Assembly: GCA_035714085.1 (NCBI GenBank) | Contig: DASTMP010000173.1 | Coordinates: forward strand, 62,001 to 126,000 | Reading direction: 5' to 3' | DNA from: JAJVID01 sp035714085 | GTDB lineage: Bacteria > Acidobacteriota > Blastocatellia > RBC074 | Length of the DNA: 64,000 nucleotides | Shown: positions 50,762 to 59,148 of the stretch, piece after piece | Layout of the letters: every line of letters begins with the position of its first letter | How positions within the stretch are numbered: the first letter of the stretch is position 1 | Notes under the pieces: generated by a model | The model's input: only the letters and a program-made list of their open reading frames with translations | Told to the model about the DNA's origin: nothing | Databases searched by the model: none | Position numbers and translations under genes: made by a program

Positions 50762-52411
50762 ATGAGTCAAGCAATGAAATCAATTAATGCGGCGATCAGC
50801 GCCAAGGAAGCCGCCGTTCCGCATATCGGTCTCGGCAAACTTCCGTTCGCGAACTTTCTGCCCGCGATCCTGCCGCTCGTCGGCGCTTTTCTGGTGTTGG
50901 CGGCGCGCATCAAACTCGGCGCGTCGGCCGTGCCGGCGGACTTCACAATGGTCGTCCTGGCCCTGCTCTGTTACATGACGGCGGCTGCCTCGCTGATTAC
51001 CAACTTCTGGGCGCCGGTCAGATTCCTGCAGCGGCTGGGATTGGCGACGGCCTCGCTCGGATTCTTCTTCAATTTTTCGAGCTGGCTGATTCGCTGGGTC
51101 TCCCGCGGAGAGGCTGAGAACTGGAAACGCATGACGGACCAGATCACCGGCGAATATCATTCCATGTGGTTTTTCAGCTACATTCCGTTCGCCAATCTTT
51201 ATGATCTCTCCGTCGCGTTCGCTTTCGGAGCGGCGTTTGCGACCTTGTTGGTGAGCAATCGGGAAAACACGCGCTTCGTCGGCGGGCTCTCGTTCCCGCT
51301 CATCACGCTGGTCCTGCTGATGGCGATCTTCATCGGCAACACGTTTCAGCCGCTGATGCCGGTGCTCGACTCTTACTGGCGCCCGATACACGTCGGCGTG
51401 GCTTCGATGAGTTACGGCGTGGCGCTGGTCAGCTTCGCGCTCGCGGTGGTTTATCTGATCAAAGACGGCGTGAAGTCCGAAGCCATGGGCATCGCGGTCA
51501 CGGCCTTCTTCGTGGTCGGCTACTTCGTAGTCTGGCTGATGGGCGGGATCAAAGCCTTCGATCCGTTCTCGGCCCAATACCGGCTCAACCCTGTGCTCGC
51601 CGGCCCGGAGGGGGTTACAGCTATAGAAGGGGGGCGCATTCCGCTTCCCGGCGTCGGCGTCTTCCACACCTTGTCGCTGCTGACGCTGATCGGAATGGCC
51701 GTCTGCTTCCTGGTCTACTTCTTAAAAAACAATGAGGGCGCGCGCCGCGTCGGTCACTTGCTCCTGCGGGCTTCGCTCACATTCCAGGTCGCAACCATCG
51801 CCCTGTTATTCTACCAAATCAAAATGATGACCAAGGTCGGCTCGCTGATCGGCAGCGATCAATTCTACCAGATCGGCTTTCACCTGTTGGGCAAGAACAA
51901 CGCCGGAGAGTGGAACGCAGCCGGGCAGCCGGTCGCAAACATCGTCAATGTAGGCTCGAACTTCATGGCCACGAGCGGCGACGCGCTGGTTCTAAACATA
52001 CGCAGCAATCCTGTCGAGATGGCTTCGCTGTTCGCGATCCTGGTGGCTACAAGCTTCGTGGCGATGATCGGGTTCCGCAGCGAAAAACTGCGCGCCAATC
52101 TGCCGGCGCTCGAAAAGATTGACAGCTTGATCTACAAGACAGTCGGCGTGGCCTTCGCGGGTCTGGCCATTCTTCTGGTGACCGGCGCGGTCTGGGCCAA
52201 CGAATCGTGGGGCAAATACTGGGGCTGGGACTCCAAAGAGACAGGCGCGTTGGTGGCCTGGCTCTCTTACGCGGGTTACCTGCACACCCGCATCGCGCAT
52301 GGATGGTCCGGTCGTCGCAGCGCATATTTCGCGGTGCTCGGCTTCCTGCTGGTGATCTTCACCTACCTTGGAGTCAGTTACATTCTGCCGGGCTTGCATT
52401 CTTACGCGTAA
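50762..52411 (+). CDS. ccsA: Cytochrome c biogenesis protein CcsA/CcsB
   Basis: 549 residues, 50 bp after resB and with GGAGG upstream. Partner of ResB in heme delivery. About thirteen helices; the tryptophan-rich WWD-type segment is WGKYWGWDSKETGALVAWLS near residue 485, with likely heme-ligand His residues in flanking loops (for example PIHVGVASMSYGVALV and LHTRIAHGWSG). The N-terminal half is longer than in many CcsA proteins, as in the CcsB forms of other phyla. A strong terminator (52434-52487) follows the gene. Confidence 0.95.
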   Translation: MSQAMKSINAAISAKEAAVPHIGLGKLPFANFLPAILPLVGAFLVLAARIKLGASAVPADFTMVVLALLCYMTAAASLITNFWAPVRFLQRLGLATASLGFFFNFSSWLIRWVSRGEAENWKRMTDQITGEYHSMWFFSYIPFANLYDLSVAFAFGAAFATLLVSNRENTRFVGGLSFPLITLVLLMAIFIGNTFQPLMPVLDSYWRPIHVGVASMSYGVALVSFALAVVYLIKDGVKSEAMGIAVTAFFVVGYFVVWLMGGIKAFDPFSAQYRLNPVLAGPEGVTAIEGGRIPLPGVGVFHTLSLLTLIGMAVCFLVYFLKNNEGARRVGHLLLRASLTFQVATIALLFYQIKMMTKVGSLIGSDQFYQIGFHLLGKNNAGEWNAAGQPVANIVNVGSNFMATSGDALVLNIRSNPVEMASLFAILVATSFVAMIGFRSEKLRANLPALEKIDSLIYKTVGVAFAGLAILLVTGAVWANESWGKYWGWDSKETGALVAWLSYAGYLHTRIAHGWSGRRSAYFAVLGFLLVIFTYLGVSYILPGLHSYA

Positions 52412-52433
52412 CAGAAGAATCAAAACTCAAGCG

Positions 52434-52487
52434 GCAAGGGGCAAAAATCGAAGGCCACTCGGCTTCTGATTTTTGCCCCTTGTTTTT
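52434..52487 (+). terminator. Intrinsic terminator after ccsA
   Basis: Perfect 15-bp stem CAAGGGGCAAAAATC (52434-52448) / GATTTTTGCCCCTTG (52467-52481), 18-nt loop, then six T (52482-52487). The arm has a repeat-like look (GGGGCAAAAATC), so it may also be a palindromic element recruited as a terminator. Confidence 0.92.
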
Positions 52488-52490
52488 TCG

Positions 52491-54014
52491 ATGATTCGAT
52501 ATCTTCAAGATAACCGGAGCCTGCTTCGCGCGTTGGTCTGGCTGGCGGTTTTCGCCGCCGTCGGGGCCGCGCTGGTTCTACTTTATCACGACGCCGATCA
52601 GCAGGACTCGGGCTATCATTTCCTTTTCGCGCGCTGGGCGCATCGTCATCCGCTGTATTTCATCGGCGTCTGGGCGCGCCCCCTCTTCACACTGCTTTAC
52701 TTTCCGTTCGCGCAATTAGGTTACGCGGCGGCGAAGTTTTTCACTGTCATAATCAGTCTTGCGACGGCGTGGCAGACGTTCCGGCTCGCGCGCCAAATCA
52801 AGTTCGAGCGCGCGGAGATGGCGATCCCGCTGCTCTTTCTGCAGCCGCCGTTTTTCCTGCTAAGTTCAACGGTTTTGACCGAGACGCTTTTCGCTCTGGT
52901 CTTCGTCATCGCGCTCAGGCTGCATCTGTCCGGGCGAATCAAGGCCGGGATGATCGTCGCGTCATTGCTGCTACTCGTTCGCCCTGAAGGGTTATTCATC
53001 GGCGTTTTGTGGGGAGTGTGGGTTATGACGGGGAGACAGGGCGACGGGGAGACGAGGCGACGGGGCGATGGGGCGATGGCGCCGTTGGGACGCAAGAGCT
53101 TTGATCTCCCTTTTCGCCCTGTCTCCCTGTCGCCCCGTCGCCTCGTCTCTCTTCTTCTGCTCGCGACGGGCGCGTTCGCGTGGTGGCTGGCGGCCTACCT
53201 GGTCACTCGCGACCCGCTTTGGATCGTCCATGACTGGCCGTCCGATTGGCGACCCGATGGAAAAACGAATGGCACGGGGCCTGTTTGGTGGTACTTCGCG
53301 TTGGCGCCTTTGATCGTCGGCCCATTGCTGACGGCGCCTTTCATTGTCGGGCTGTGGCGGCTGTTGAAACGCCGCGAATTCATGTGTGGCGTCTCGGCAT
53401 TTCTGGTTCTGTTCGTCGCGCATTCGTTGATGTTCTGGCGCGGCTGGTTCGGATCCGCCGGCTACCCCCGATATTTGGTCTGCGTTTCGCCGGCTGTTGC
53501 GCTGATCGGGCTCGCCGGATGGAATGAGATGGCGGAGCGTCGCGCGAAGCCTGCCGGCGCCTCGCGAAACTCTCTCGCCGCAATTGCGCTCGCGGCGTCG
53601 TTTCTGATCTCCGTTTTTTACGTCGACGGATGGAAGTTCACGCGCGACGCGCGAGCCGTTGATGAGATGTCCGAATGGTTCCGCGCGAACGAACGCCCGT
53701 TCGCGCGCCTGATCTGCAGCCAGGCTTATATGTACATAGTATTTGACCGCGATCAATGGGAACGACCTCCCTTCACCGCCGATCGCGAAAACAACCTGGA
53801 GCTGATCCGCCAATCGCCGCCACAGACGCTGGTATTTTGGGACGAAGAGACCGGGCCGAGATGGTACGGCCTGAGCGCCGGAGATTTTGAATCCGCCGGG
53901 TATGTCCGGTTGAAATCACAAGCGTTCAGGCTGGAAGGACTGTTCTTTAGACTCCCTTGGAATCGCTTCGGCGGGCCGCGCGTTCAACATATGAGCCTGC
54001 TTTACAAAGACTGA
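52491..54014 (+). CDS. Polytopic membrane protein, glycosyltransferase family 39-like, with an in-frame palindrome
   Basis: 507 residues from the ATG at 52491, inside the terminator tail of ccsA. About ten transmembrane helices and an early acidic loop (LLYHDADQQDSGYHFLFARW) resemble lipid-linked-sugar (ArnT/PMT/GT-C-like) transferases; the DSGYH motif would hold the first catalytic Asp. A palindrome (53027-53150) in the coding region encodes residues about 180-220 (TGRQGDGETRRRGDGAMAPL then RPVSLSPRRLVSLL), a basic loop between two helices without counterpart in such families. The frame remains open through it. The C-terminal 100 residues are soluble. Confidence 0.75.
   Translation: MIRYLQDNRSLLRALVWLAVFAAVGAALVLLYHDADQQDSGYHFLFARWAHRHPLYFIGVWARPLFTLLYFPFAQLGYAAAKFFTVIISLATAWQTFRLARQIKFERAEMAIPLLFLQPPFFLLSSTVLTETLFALVFVIALRLHLSGRIKAGMIVASLLLLVRPEGLFIGVLWGVWVMTGRQGDGETRRRGDGAMAPLGRKSFDLPFRPVSLSPRRLVSLLLLATGAFAWWLAAYLVTRDPLWIVHDWPSDWRPDGKTNGTGPVWWYFALAPLIVGPLLTAPFIVGLWRLLKRREFMCGVSAFLVLFVAHSLMFWRGWFGSAGYPRYLVCVSPAVALIGLAGWNEMAERRAKPAGASRNSLAAIALAASFLISVFYVDGWKFTRDARAVDEMSEWFRANERPFARLICSQAYMYIVFDRDQWERPPFTADRENNLELIRQSPPQTLVFWDEETGPRWYGLSAGDFESAGYVRLKSQAFRLEGLFFRLPWNRFGGPRVQHMSLLYKD
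53027..53150. repeat. Palindromic element, GACGGGGC vocabulary, inside a coding sequence
   Basis: Left arm GACGGGGAGACAGGGCGACG, then GGAGACGAGGCGACGGGG; right arm TCGCCCTGTCTCCCTGTCGC then CCCGTCGCCTCGTCTCT. It interrupts the membrane-protein gene in frame. Same family as 65-211 and 43000-43118. Confidence 0.93.
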
Positions 54015-54140
54015 TAAGCCTTTTTTCTTAATTCCATTTCCCACCGGCGACGCCTGAGTTGTCCATGAACTACTTCACCCAGCGATCCCTCGCTGGAAGT
54101 GAGGGCGCCTCAATGGAAATACGAGAGAACGTGAGCATGA

Positions 54141-55253
54141 TCAAAATAAAAGGCAGCTCTCACCTTCCAAGCCGGTCAGAAAGGCATCGCCCCGATGGAT
54201 GACGTTGAGCAACTCGTCGTTATTCGAGTGAACCAGCGCCCATGAGCCGTTGCGATGAAAGTAACAAAGCTTCTCCGATAACTCATGCATATAACGGGGG
54301 TAGAGTCGCCCTGTGATCGCGGCGGATCCGTGTCGCCAGGCGTGATTGGAGAGATAGTCGAGGATATCATTGGTTGCGTTCTTCCTCGCCACGAACTGAA
54401 AGACCACGCTCGTTCCGCCGGGCTTTAGATAGTACATAAACCACCCGACTATCTCCCGACGAGAGTCGCGAACCAAGACCTTCTTGAAATCGCCGAAGCG
54501 CTTCATCTGGTCAGCTTGCGCTAACAGCCAGCGCAGTGAGCAATCATCATACACGGGCCGTAGCGCCCAGTTTTTTGAGAACTGAGGCAAGTAATGGAGA
54601 ACCGTCTCGACGTCTAGCTCTTCCTCTAAGTATTGTGTCGACGCATCGGGAAAGTATCCCGGTAGCGCCAGCCGAGCGGCCGTATCTGCAAGGTAGCAAA
54701 GCGGAGACAGCGCGCGAGCGCCAAGCGCCAATACTTTCCGCCTGATGAGCACATCAGCAACATGTTGAGTTGGACGTAAAATTCGCGTCCAAAGCTGGCT
54801 GTATAACAAAGCGGTCGCGCCACCCACACCCACCCAAACCTTTCGACCGATGTGGCCTGCGCCGTCAGTTAATGACAGGTCTTGTGGCCCCGAGAAAAAA
54901 GTCCTTAGCAGTTGTATTCCCGCCATAGAAGAGCGGCTCTCGGGCTCGACCATTAGGTTAAAGCTGATCGCCATGCGAATAGGGCGATCTCGCAGCAACA
55001 TCCGGCGCGACACCACCCCAAGGAACCCGATAATCCTTCCATCACTCTCCTGATAGACCAGTGAGGGAAGCTCTTCGTCATGCCAAGGGCTATGGAAAAA
55101 TACCTGCTCAAAGTAATCAGGAAGCGCCGCCGGAGGAAGCGCGCGACGCGACGGCCCCTCGCTCAGAAGAAGTCTGTGAAACATGTCAGCGACCTGCGGA
55201 ATATCTTTGGTGGTAAACGGCCGTATCGGCTTTATCTTTAGGCTTGCTTTCAT
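54141..55253 (-). CDS. GNAT-fold acyltransferase-like protein, polysaccharide cluster
   Basis: 370 residues. The N-terminal half has a GNAT-like pattern (PIRPFTTKDIPQVADMFHRL, ESDGRIIGFLGVVSRRMLLR, RMAISFNLMVEPESRSSMAG), and a second GNAT-like half begins near 205 (LRPVYDDCSLRWLLAQADQM, VLVRDSRREIVGWFMYYLKP). A tandem of this kind occurs in FemAB- and N-acyltransferase-like proteins. It probably attaches an acyl or aminoacyl group to a sugar or lipid-linked intermediate; the substrate is unknown. It is the most downstream gene of the minus-strand cluster. Confidence 0.65.
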   Translation of the reverse strand: MKASLKIKPIRPFTTKDIPQVADMFHRLLLSEGPSRRALPPAALPDYFEQVFFHSPWHDEELPSLVYQESDGRIIGFLGVVSRRMLLRDRPIRMAISFNLMVEPESRSSMAGIQLLRTFFSGPQDLSLTDGAGHIGRKVWVGVGGATALLYSQLWTRILRPTQHVADVLIRRKVLALGARALSPLCYLADTAARLALPGYFPDASTQYLEEELDVETVLHYLPQFSKNWALRPVYDDCSLRWLLAQADQMKRFGDFKKVLVRDSRREIVGWFMYYLKPGGTSVVFQFVARKNATNDILDYLSNHAWRHGSAAITGRLYPRYMHELSEKLCYFHRNGSWALVHSNNDELLNVIHRGDAFLTGLEGESCLLF

Positions 55254-55294
55254 TCGTTCAGGCGCTCGCTCCCAGTCCGAAGTTGTGTATCAGT

Positions 55295-55352
55295 ACCGCG
55301 CGCGTGAGCGAGCGGTAGCCCCTGCGCGCCACGGCTCGCTCACGCGCGCGGT
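55295..55352. repeat. Palindromic element, GAGCGGTAGC/GCGCGCGTGAGCGAGC vocabulary
   Basis: Perfect 19-bp arms ACCGCGCGCGTGAGCGAGC (55295-55313) and GCTCGCTCACGCGCGCGGT (55334-55352), 20-nt loop. It starts 42 bases upstream of one acyltransferase gene and ends five bases from the stop of the other. GAGCGAGCGGTAGC in the arm and loop resembles the element at 39610-39689. Confidence 0.93.
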
Positions 55353-55357
55353 AATTA

Positions 55358-56476
55358 TCAAATAAGGTTTTCCATTCCATCACTGTGTCCACGAGCCAGG
55401 TGGATTTGGTGTAATGGACATGGCGATTCAAGCACCGGCCCTCCTTTTGGCGAGACAAAAATATGAAAATTACTGGGCCCATTTAACATCCCCGAGCGTC
55501 GGCACGCTTTTACCCATGCCGCATGCGAAAAGTTCGCCACAATGATATCCACCCCGATCTCGGCCAAGTGATTGAGGCCGGCGGCAACCAATGCCGTTGT
55601 GTCTTCCGAGCGTCCGAAACCATCAACCAATGTGCCAACCTTCAAATCCCCAAAGTAATGGTTGTCGCTCATCTGCTTGCTCGCCACCACTATCCAGCCG
55701 ATCTCTGTTTTTGCGCCCTTTCGCTTTACCTTGAGCCGAATGTATCGCTGATCATTCGGAGGGTAGACGATATTCAATGACGTAGCGTCGGACCGTATCG
55801 CGACCGGATAGTCCGAAAGGGAGTTGTAAAAAATGTGATTCGCCCACTCATCGAAGCCTTCGACCACCGAGTCTTCGCAGTCCGAGAGGGAGATTGCGAT
55901 CTTACGACGCAAGGAAAGCAACCCGCTCACAGCCGCCCCTAAGCCGGAATAGGCGCCGAGGAGCGTTCCGCAACGCAGCATTGAGTTATTCTTTAAGTAA
56001 CGTAGGCCGCGCAATACCTTACTTACATTGACCGGGTAGAAAAAGAACGGTACGGGTTGTCGCCTCCACTTGAGTGTGGCAAAGAATCGGTGCCCTTCTG
56101 ATGTGGAATTTCCGGCGCCGACTCCCATCATAAACGGCTGATAATCGAGGGCTCTTTTTATGAGCTGTACTATGGCCAGAGAGTATTTTAAATTTACGAT
56201 CCCCTCGGAAAGAGGCATTTTTGTCCAGCAGAAGTCCCGCTTCATGCCATTAATGAATATGTTGTGATGGCACAGCATCATCGCCGCCCGAACCTCTTGC
56301 CCGTCTTCAGCGATGATCATCCTGCGATAGACCGGAAACCCTTCCGGCCTGTATTGCGCTTCCCCAGGCAGGGCGGGGTCCAAAGGCATCTCATCGTCTC
56401 TGCCTCCCGCTTTTAAGCGACTGTTGAGTCGAGCGACTGCGGCAAGGTCACTGTTCTCGGCAAAACGAATGTTCAT
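55358..56476 (-). CDS. GNAT-fold acyltransferase-like protein, polysaccharide cluster
   Basis: 372 residues, paralogous in layout to the gene at 54141-55253. N-terminal half: MNIRFAENSDLAAVARLNSR, then EVRAAMMLCHHNIFINGMKR and GVGAGNSTSEGHRFFATLKW. C-terminal half: YIRLKVKRKGAKTEIGWIVV, then ADIIVANFSHAAWVKACRRS-like residues before the final loop. Two GNAT-type halves are suggested but not proved. No membrane segment. Adjacent to the exported propeller-like gene (stop 56483), in the same direction. Base composition is visibly more AT-rich than the core genes. Confidence 0.65.
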   Translation of the reverse strand: MNIRFAENSDLAAVARLNSRLKAGGRDDEMPLDPALPGEAQYRPEGFPVYRRMIIAEDGQEVRAAMMLCHHNIFINGMKRDFCWTKMPLSEGIVNLKYSLAIVQLIKRALDYQPFMMGVGAGNSTSEGHRFFATLKWRRQPVPFFFYPVNVSKVLRGLRYLKNNSMLRCGTLLGAYSGLGAAVSGLLSLRRKIAISLSDCEDSVVEGFDEWANHIFYNSLSDYPVAIRSDATSLNIVYPPNDQRYIRLKVKRKGAKTEIGWIVVASKQMSDNHYFGDLKVGTLVDGFGRSEDTTALVAAGLNHLAEIGVDIIVANFSHAAWVKACRRSGMLNGPSNFHIFVSPKGGPVLESPCPLHQIHLARGHSDGMENLI

Positions 56477-56482
56477 GCGGAG

Positions 56483-57844
56483 CTACCTTAATGGCGCCTC
56501 CACGACATATACATCACCAGCGCTGGCCCCGCGAAACTCGCTGTCGAACACCGCGAGCTTACCATTGGGAGCGATCATCGCCCGCGGGATCTTCCAATAG
56601 TCCACGACTTCGTTATAAGTGTGCGCCAGGAATCGGATGTCGCTACCATCCAGGCGCATAAACCCAATTGCTCGATTGAGGAAGGCGCCTGTAGTGTTGG
56701 CGCCGTAGGTGGAAATCAGAAACCATTGTTTTTCGTCCGGACAATCCTGATAAACCCAATTGCCCGAATGGTGGAAACCGCTGTAATCATAGCCATACTT
56801 CGCATTGTCATAGATTAAGACGCCTTTCCCTGTAGCTGGATCCATGCGGTAGTAAGGCGTACGGCCGCCTCCGCTGTCCACATCGACTGAAGTGAAGTAA
56901 CCTGAAGGGCTGGCCATGTGGAAGGTATGGCCGGTGGGAGGATTAAAGGGCTTGACAGTATCGGTCTTTAGATCCCAGACGCTGTCACCCCCGGCGCCAG
57001 TGTTCAGCTCTATATAGCGACCGCGGTTTTCCAGGTGGCACTCATCAAATTCGGGGATGGTTCTCTCCCTAGTATCATTGGTCAGGCTGTTCCATGCCTT
57101 GCAACTCTTCTGCGATGCGCTGTTAGCGACAAACCATGTGTCGGTTATGTCGTTCTGTAGCCAGCCGCGGGCGCCCCAGCCCATTTTTGGAAACTTACCT
57201 GTATTCTCTATCTTGTTTTTGGCGGTGTTATAACGAATCAGAACGGCGTTATGAATACAGTAGGCGATCTGGGGAGTCTCTGGGTTGTAGGAGAATACGA
57301 ACGATAGATCTGAATCAGGGCCGGCTCCCGGAGCAAACTTGCGCCAGTTAGTAAAGCCGACTCCGCGCTTAAAGTCGACCAAATGATACTCGCCACAGGT
57401 GCGGAGAAATAAAGTCTGGTATCCGTTGCCCCACTCATAACTAATTTGGTTGGTATCTCCATAGTCATGTTGTTTGAGGCCGGTGTTATCCGCGCAAGGA
57501 TAATTTTCGCTCGTCGCCCGCCAAACTCTTACACCGCTCACAGGGTCAAGATAAGACTTCCCACCAGCCACCGTCGGCGTTGCTAGTGGAGTAGATTGAC
57601 CAGTCGCCGGGGGTAGGAGAGTGGGGTCGGCTTTACCGGATGTAAGAGGCGGAGTCTCCTGCGTTGCAAATATAACGGAACTGCCATATGCCGTGGTCGT
57701 TCCATATTCCGCCTGCTTCGAGGTTACTCGAAACACCGCTGATAATGCCGCCAAAGTTAAGATTATCCGTACTGCCATGCGGGCATTGAGCCGCGCCCTA
57801 ACCGCTCTGGCGCCGGATCTAAACGCCGATATCTCATAAAGCAT
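56483..57844 (-). CDS. Exported beta-propeller-like protein of the polysaccharide cluster
   Basis: 453 residues. The start is the ATG at 57844, preceded by GGAG. A signal anchor occupies about 24-42 (VRIILTLAALSAVFR). A Thr-Pro-rich linker (LLPPATGQSTPLATPTVAGG) precedes a domain of about 350 residues with repeated beta blocks such as TCGEYHLVDFKRGVGFTNWR, MGWGARGWLQNDITDTWFVA and PNGKLAVFDSEFRGASAGDV. It resembles secreted WD40/propeller proteins, some of which bind or cut polysaccharides; catalytic residues are not evident. Confidence 0.65.
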   Translation of the reverse strand: MLYEISAFRSGARAVRARLNARMAVRIILTLAALSAVFRVTSKQAEYGTTTAYGSSVIFATQETPPLTSGKADPTLLPPATGQSTPLATPTVAGGKSYLDPVSGVRVWRATSENYPCADNTGLKQHDYGDTNQISYEWGNGYQTLFLRTCGEYHLVDFKRGVGFTNWRKFAPGAGPDSDLSFVFSYNPETPQIAYCIHNAVLIRYNTAKNKIENTGKFPKMGWGARGWLQNDITDTWFVANSASQKSCKAWNSLTNDTRERTIPEFDECHLENRGRYIELNTGAGGDSVWDLKTDTVKPFNPPTGHTFHMASPSGYFTSVDVDSGGGRTPYYRMDPATGKGVLIYDNAKYGYDYSGFHHSGNWVYQDCPDEKQWFLISTYGANTTGAFLNRAIGFMRLDGSDIRFLAHTYNEVVDYWKIPRAMIAPNGKLAVFDSEFRGASAGDVYVVEAPLR

Positions 57845-57871
57845 ATGGGCTCCGAATGATCATAAGCCCGT

Positions 57872-59092
57872 CTAGGGCCTGTGTTGAACTTGCGACCCGG
57901 TCTCTCGAAAAGGGGCGCGTTCGATCAAATATTTCGACAACGCCTCTGCGACCTTTCGAGCGCCGCTTTCATTGAAATGAACGTCGTCGTAGAAGACGGT
58001 CGTGTCTTTTTCTACAAGCGCCGCCAAGTCTAAACACTCCAGGCTCCTTTCACGGCAAACCCGGAGCAGAGTGTCGTTATATGCCTTCATTGTTTTTTCC
58101 AGCGCCGTTACAGAGTAATAAGGTTTGCCGCTCTCCTTCTGGAAATCTCCCACTCCTCCAAGCCACAGCAAGGCGCTCAGGTCTTGAGGCAAACCAGTCC
58201 TCCACATCGTGGGCTGGGTCATAAGAATCGGGCGGACCGATTTCTCCTGGGCGAGGTCAATGATCATGTTAATGTTTCTTGCGTACTCTTCCAGGGCTGA
58301 CGACAGGTCAGGTGGCGCGTCGCGCATTTCCGACGCGCGACGCCGATGTTCTCGCCAGGTGATGTAAATTCTCCCGTCTTCGTCCTCGATGTGTTCCCTC
58401 GACATCATTTGTTTTGCTTGTCTCAGCATTTGCCAGAGAGCGGTTTTCTTATAGAGAGGGTCTTCGGGATATATATGGTATGTTCCACTAAAAGTCCGAT
58501 ACAGCAGCTCTTTTTTGATTTCAGGTTTCTCCAGGAAATTAGGATCATAATCCTTGTCGTGGGAGAGTCGTACGGACAAATCATTAATCCCTATAAGAAG
58601 GATGACGGCGTTAATTTTCATCTCCCTCAACGGAAGGTATTGCATTGCAACAAGGTGATGCCTCGTGGTTGTACCACTCAAACCGCCATTACCAACCCAG
58701 ACTTTTTGATTCCGTGTATTCCTGTTTAGGGTTTCCTGTAACAATTGTGTCCAGGTTTCTGGCTGATCCAGGTACGAGCATTCGGTGGTGCTTCCGCCAA
58801 CCGCCATGATTCGATATGTGTCTTGAGCTGTAAATTCATCTCCGCGGACGCCATTCGAATTTATGTAGAAATTCGAGTCGCCGGATACGCCCGGCATAAT
58901 GCCCGGTTGCGGCCTGAAAATCACTTTATGGCGAGGCGGCATCAAGTAATAACCCTTGTTATTTATCGAATAAAGCGCAAATCGGAGCGTAGATTCACAT
59001 AGCAAAAGAGCGAAAACCATCGAGAAACAGAGTAGCAGGATCTTTCGCCAACTTCGCTTTGATATTAGCAGTTTGGATAGTTTCATAAGCAA
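57872..59092 (-). CDS. SGNH/GDSL hydrolase, membrane-anchored
   Basis: 406 residues (ATG at 59086 also possible). One transmembrane helix at about 17-40, then a periplasmic SGNH domain: nucleophile Ser in AVGGSTTECSY, Gly in GNGGLSGTTTRHH, Asn in LLIGINDLSVRLS, and the C-terminal DDVHFNESGARKVAEAL with Asp and His. SGNH enzymes in polysaccharide clusters add or remove acetyl groups. It is the first of three such genes here. The partner acetyl donor channel (MBOAT) is not in the window. Confidence 0.88.
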   Translation of the reverse strand: MLMKLSKLLISKRSWRKILLLCFSMVFALLLCESTLRFALYSINNKGYYLMPPRHKVIFRPQPGIMPGVSGDSNFYINSNGVRGDEFTAQDTYRIMAVGGSTTECSYLDQPETWTQLLQETLNRNTRNQKVWVGNGGLSGTTTRHHLVAMQYLPLREMKINAVILLIGINDLSVRLSHDKDYDPNFLEKPEIKKELLYRTFSGTYHIYPEDPLYKKTALWQMLRQAKQMMSREHIEDEDGRIYITWREHRRRASEMRDAPPDLSSALEEYARNINMIIDLAQEKSVRPILMTQPTMWRTGLPQDLSALLWLGGVGDFQKESGKPYYSVTALEKTMKAYNDTLLRVCRERSLECLDLAALVEKDTTVFYDDVHFNESGARKVAEALSKYLIERAPFRETGSQVQHRP

Positions 59093-59148
59093 TTCGAAAA
59101 ATTGTCCTGTCGATCTCCCTTGGGAGCGAATATTGATGGCCGATGTCT

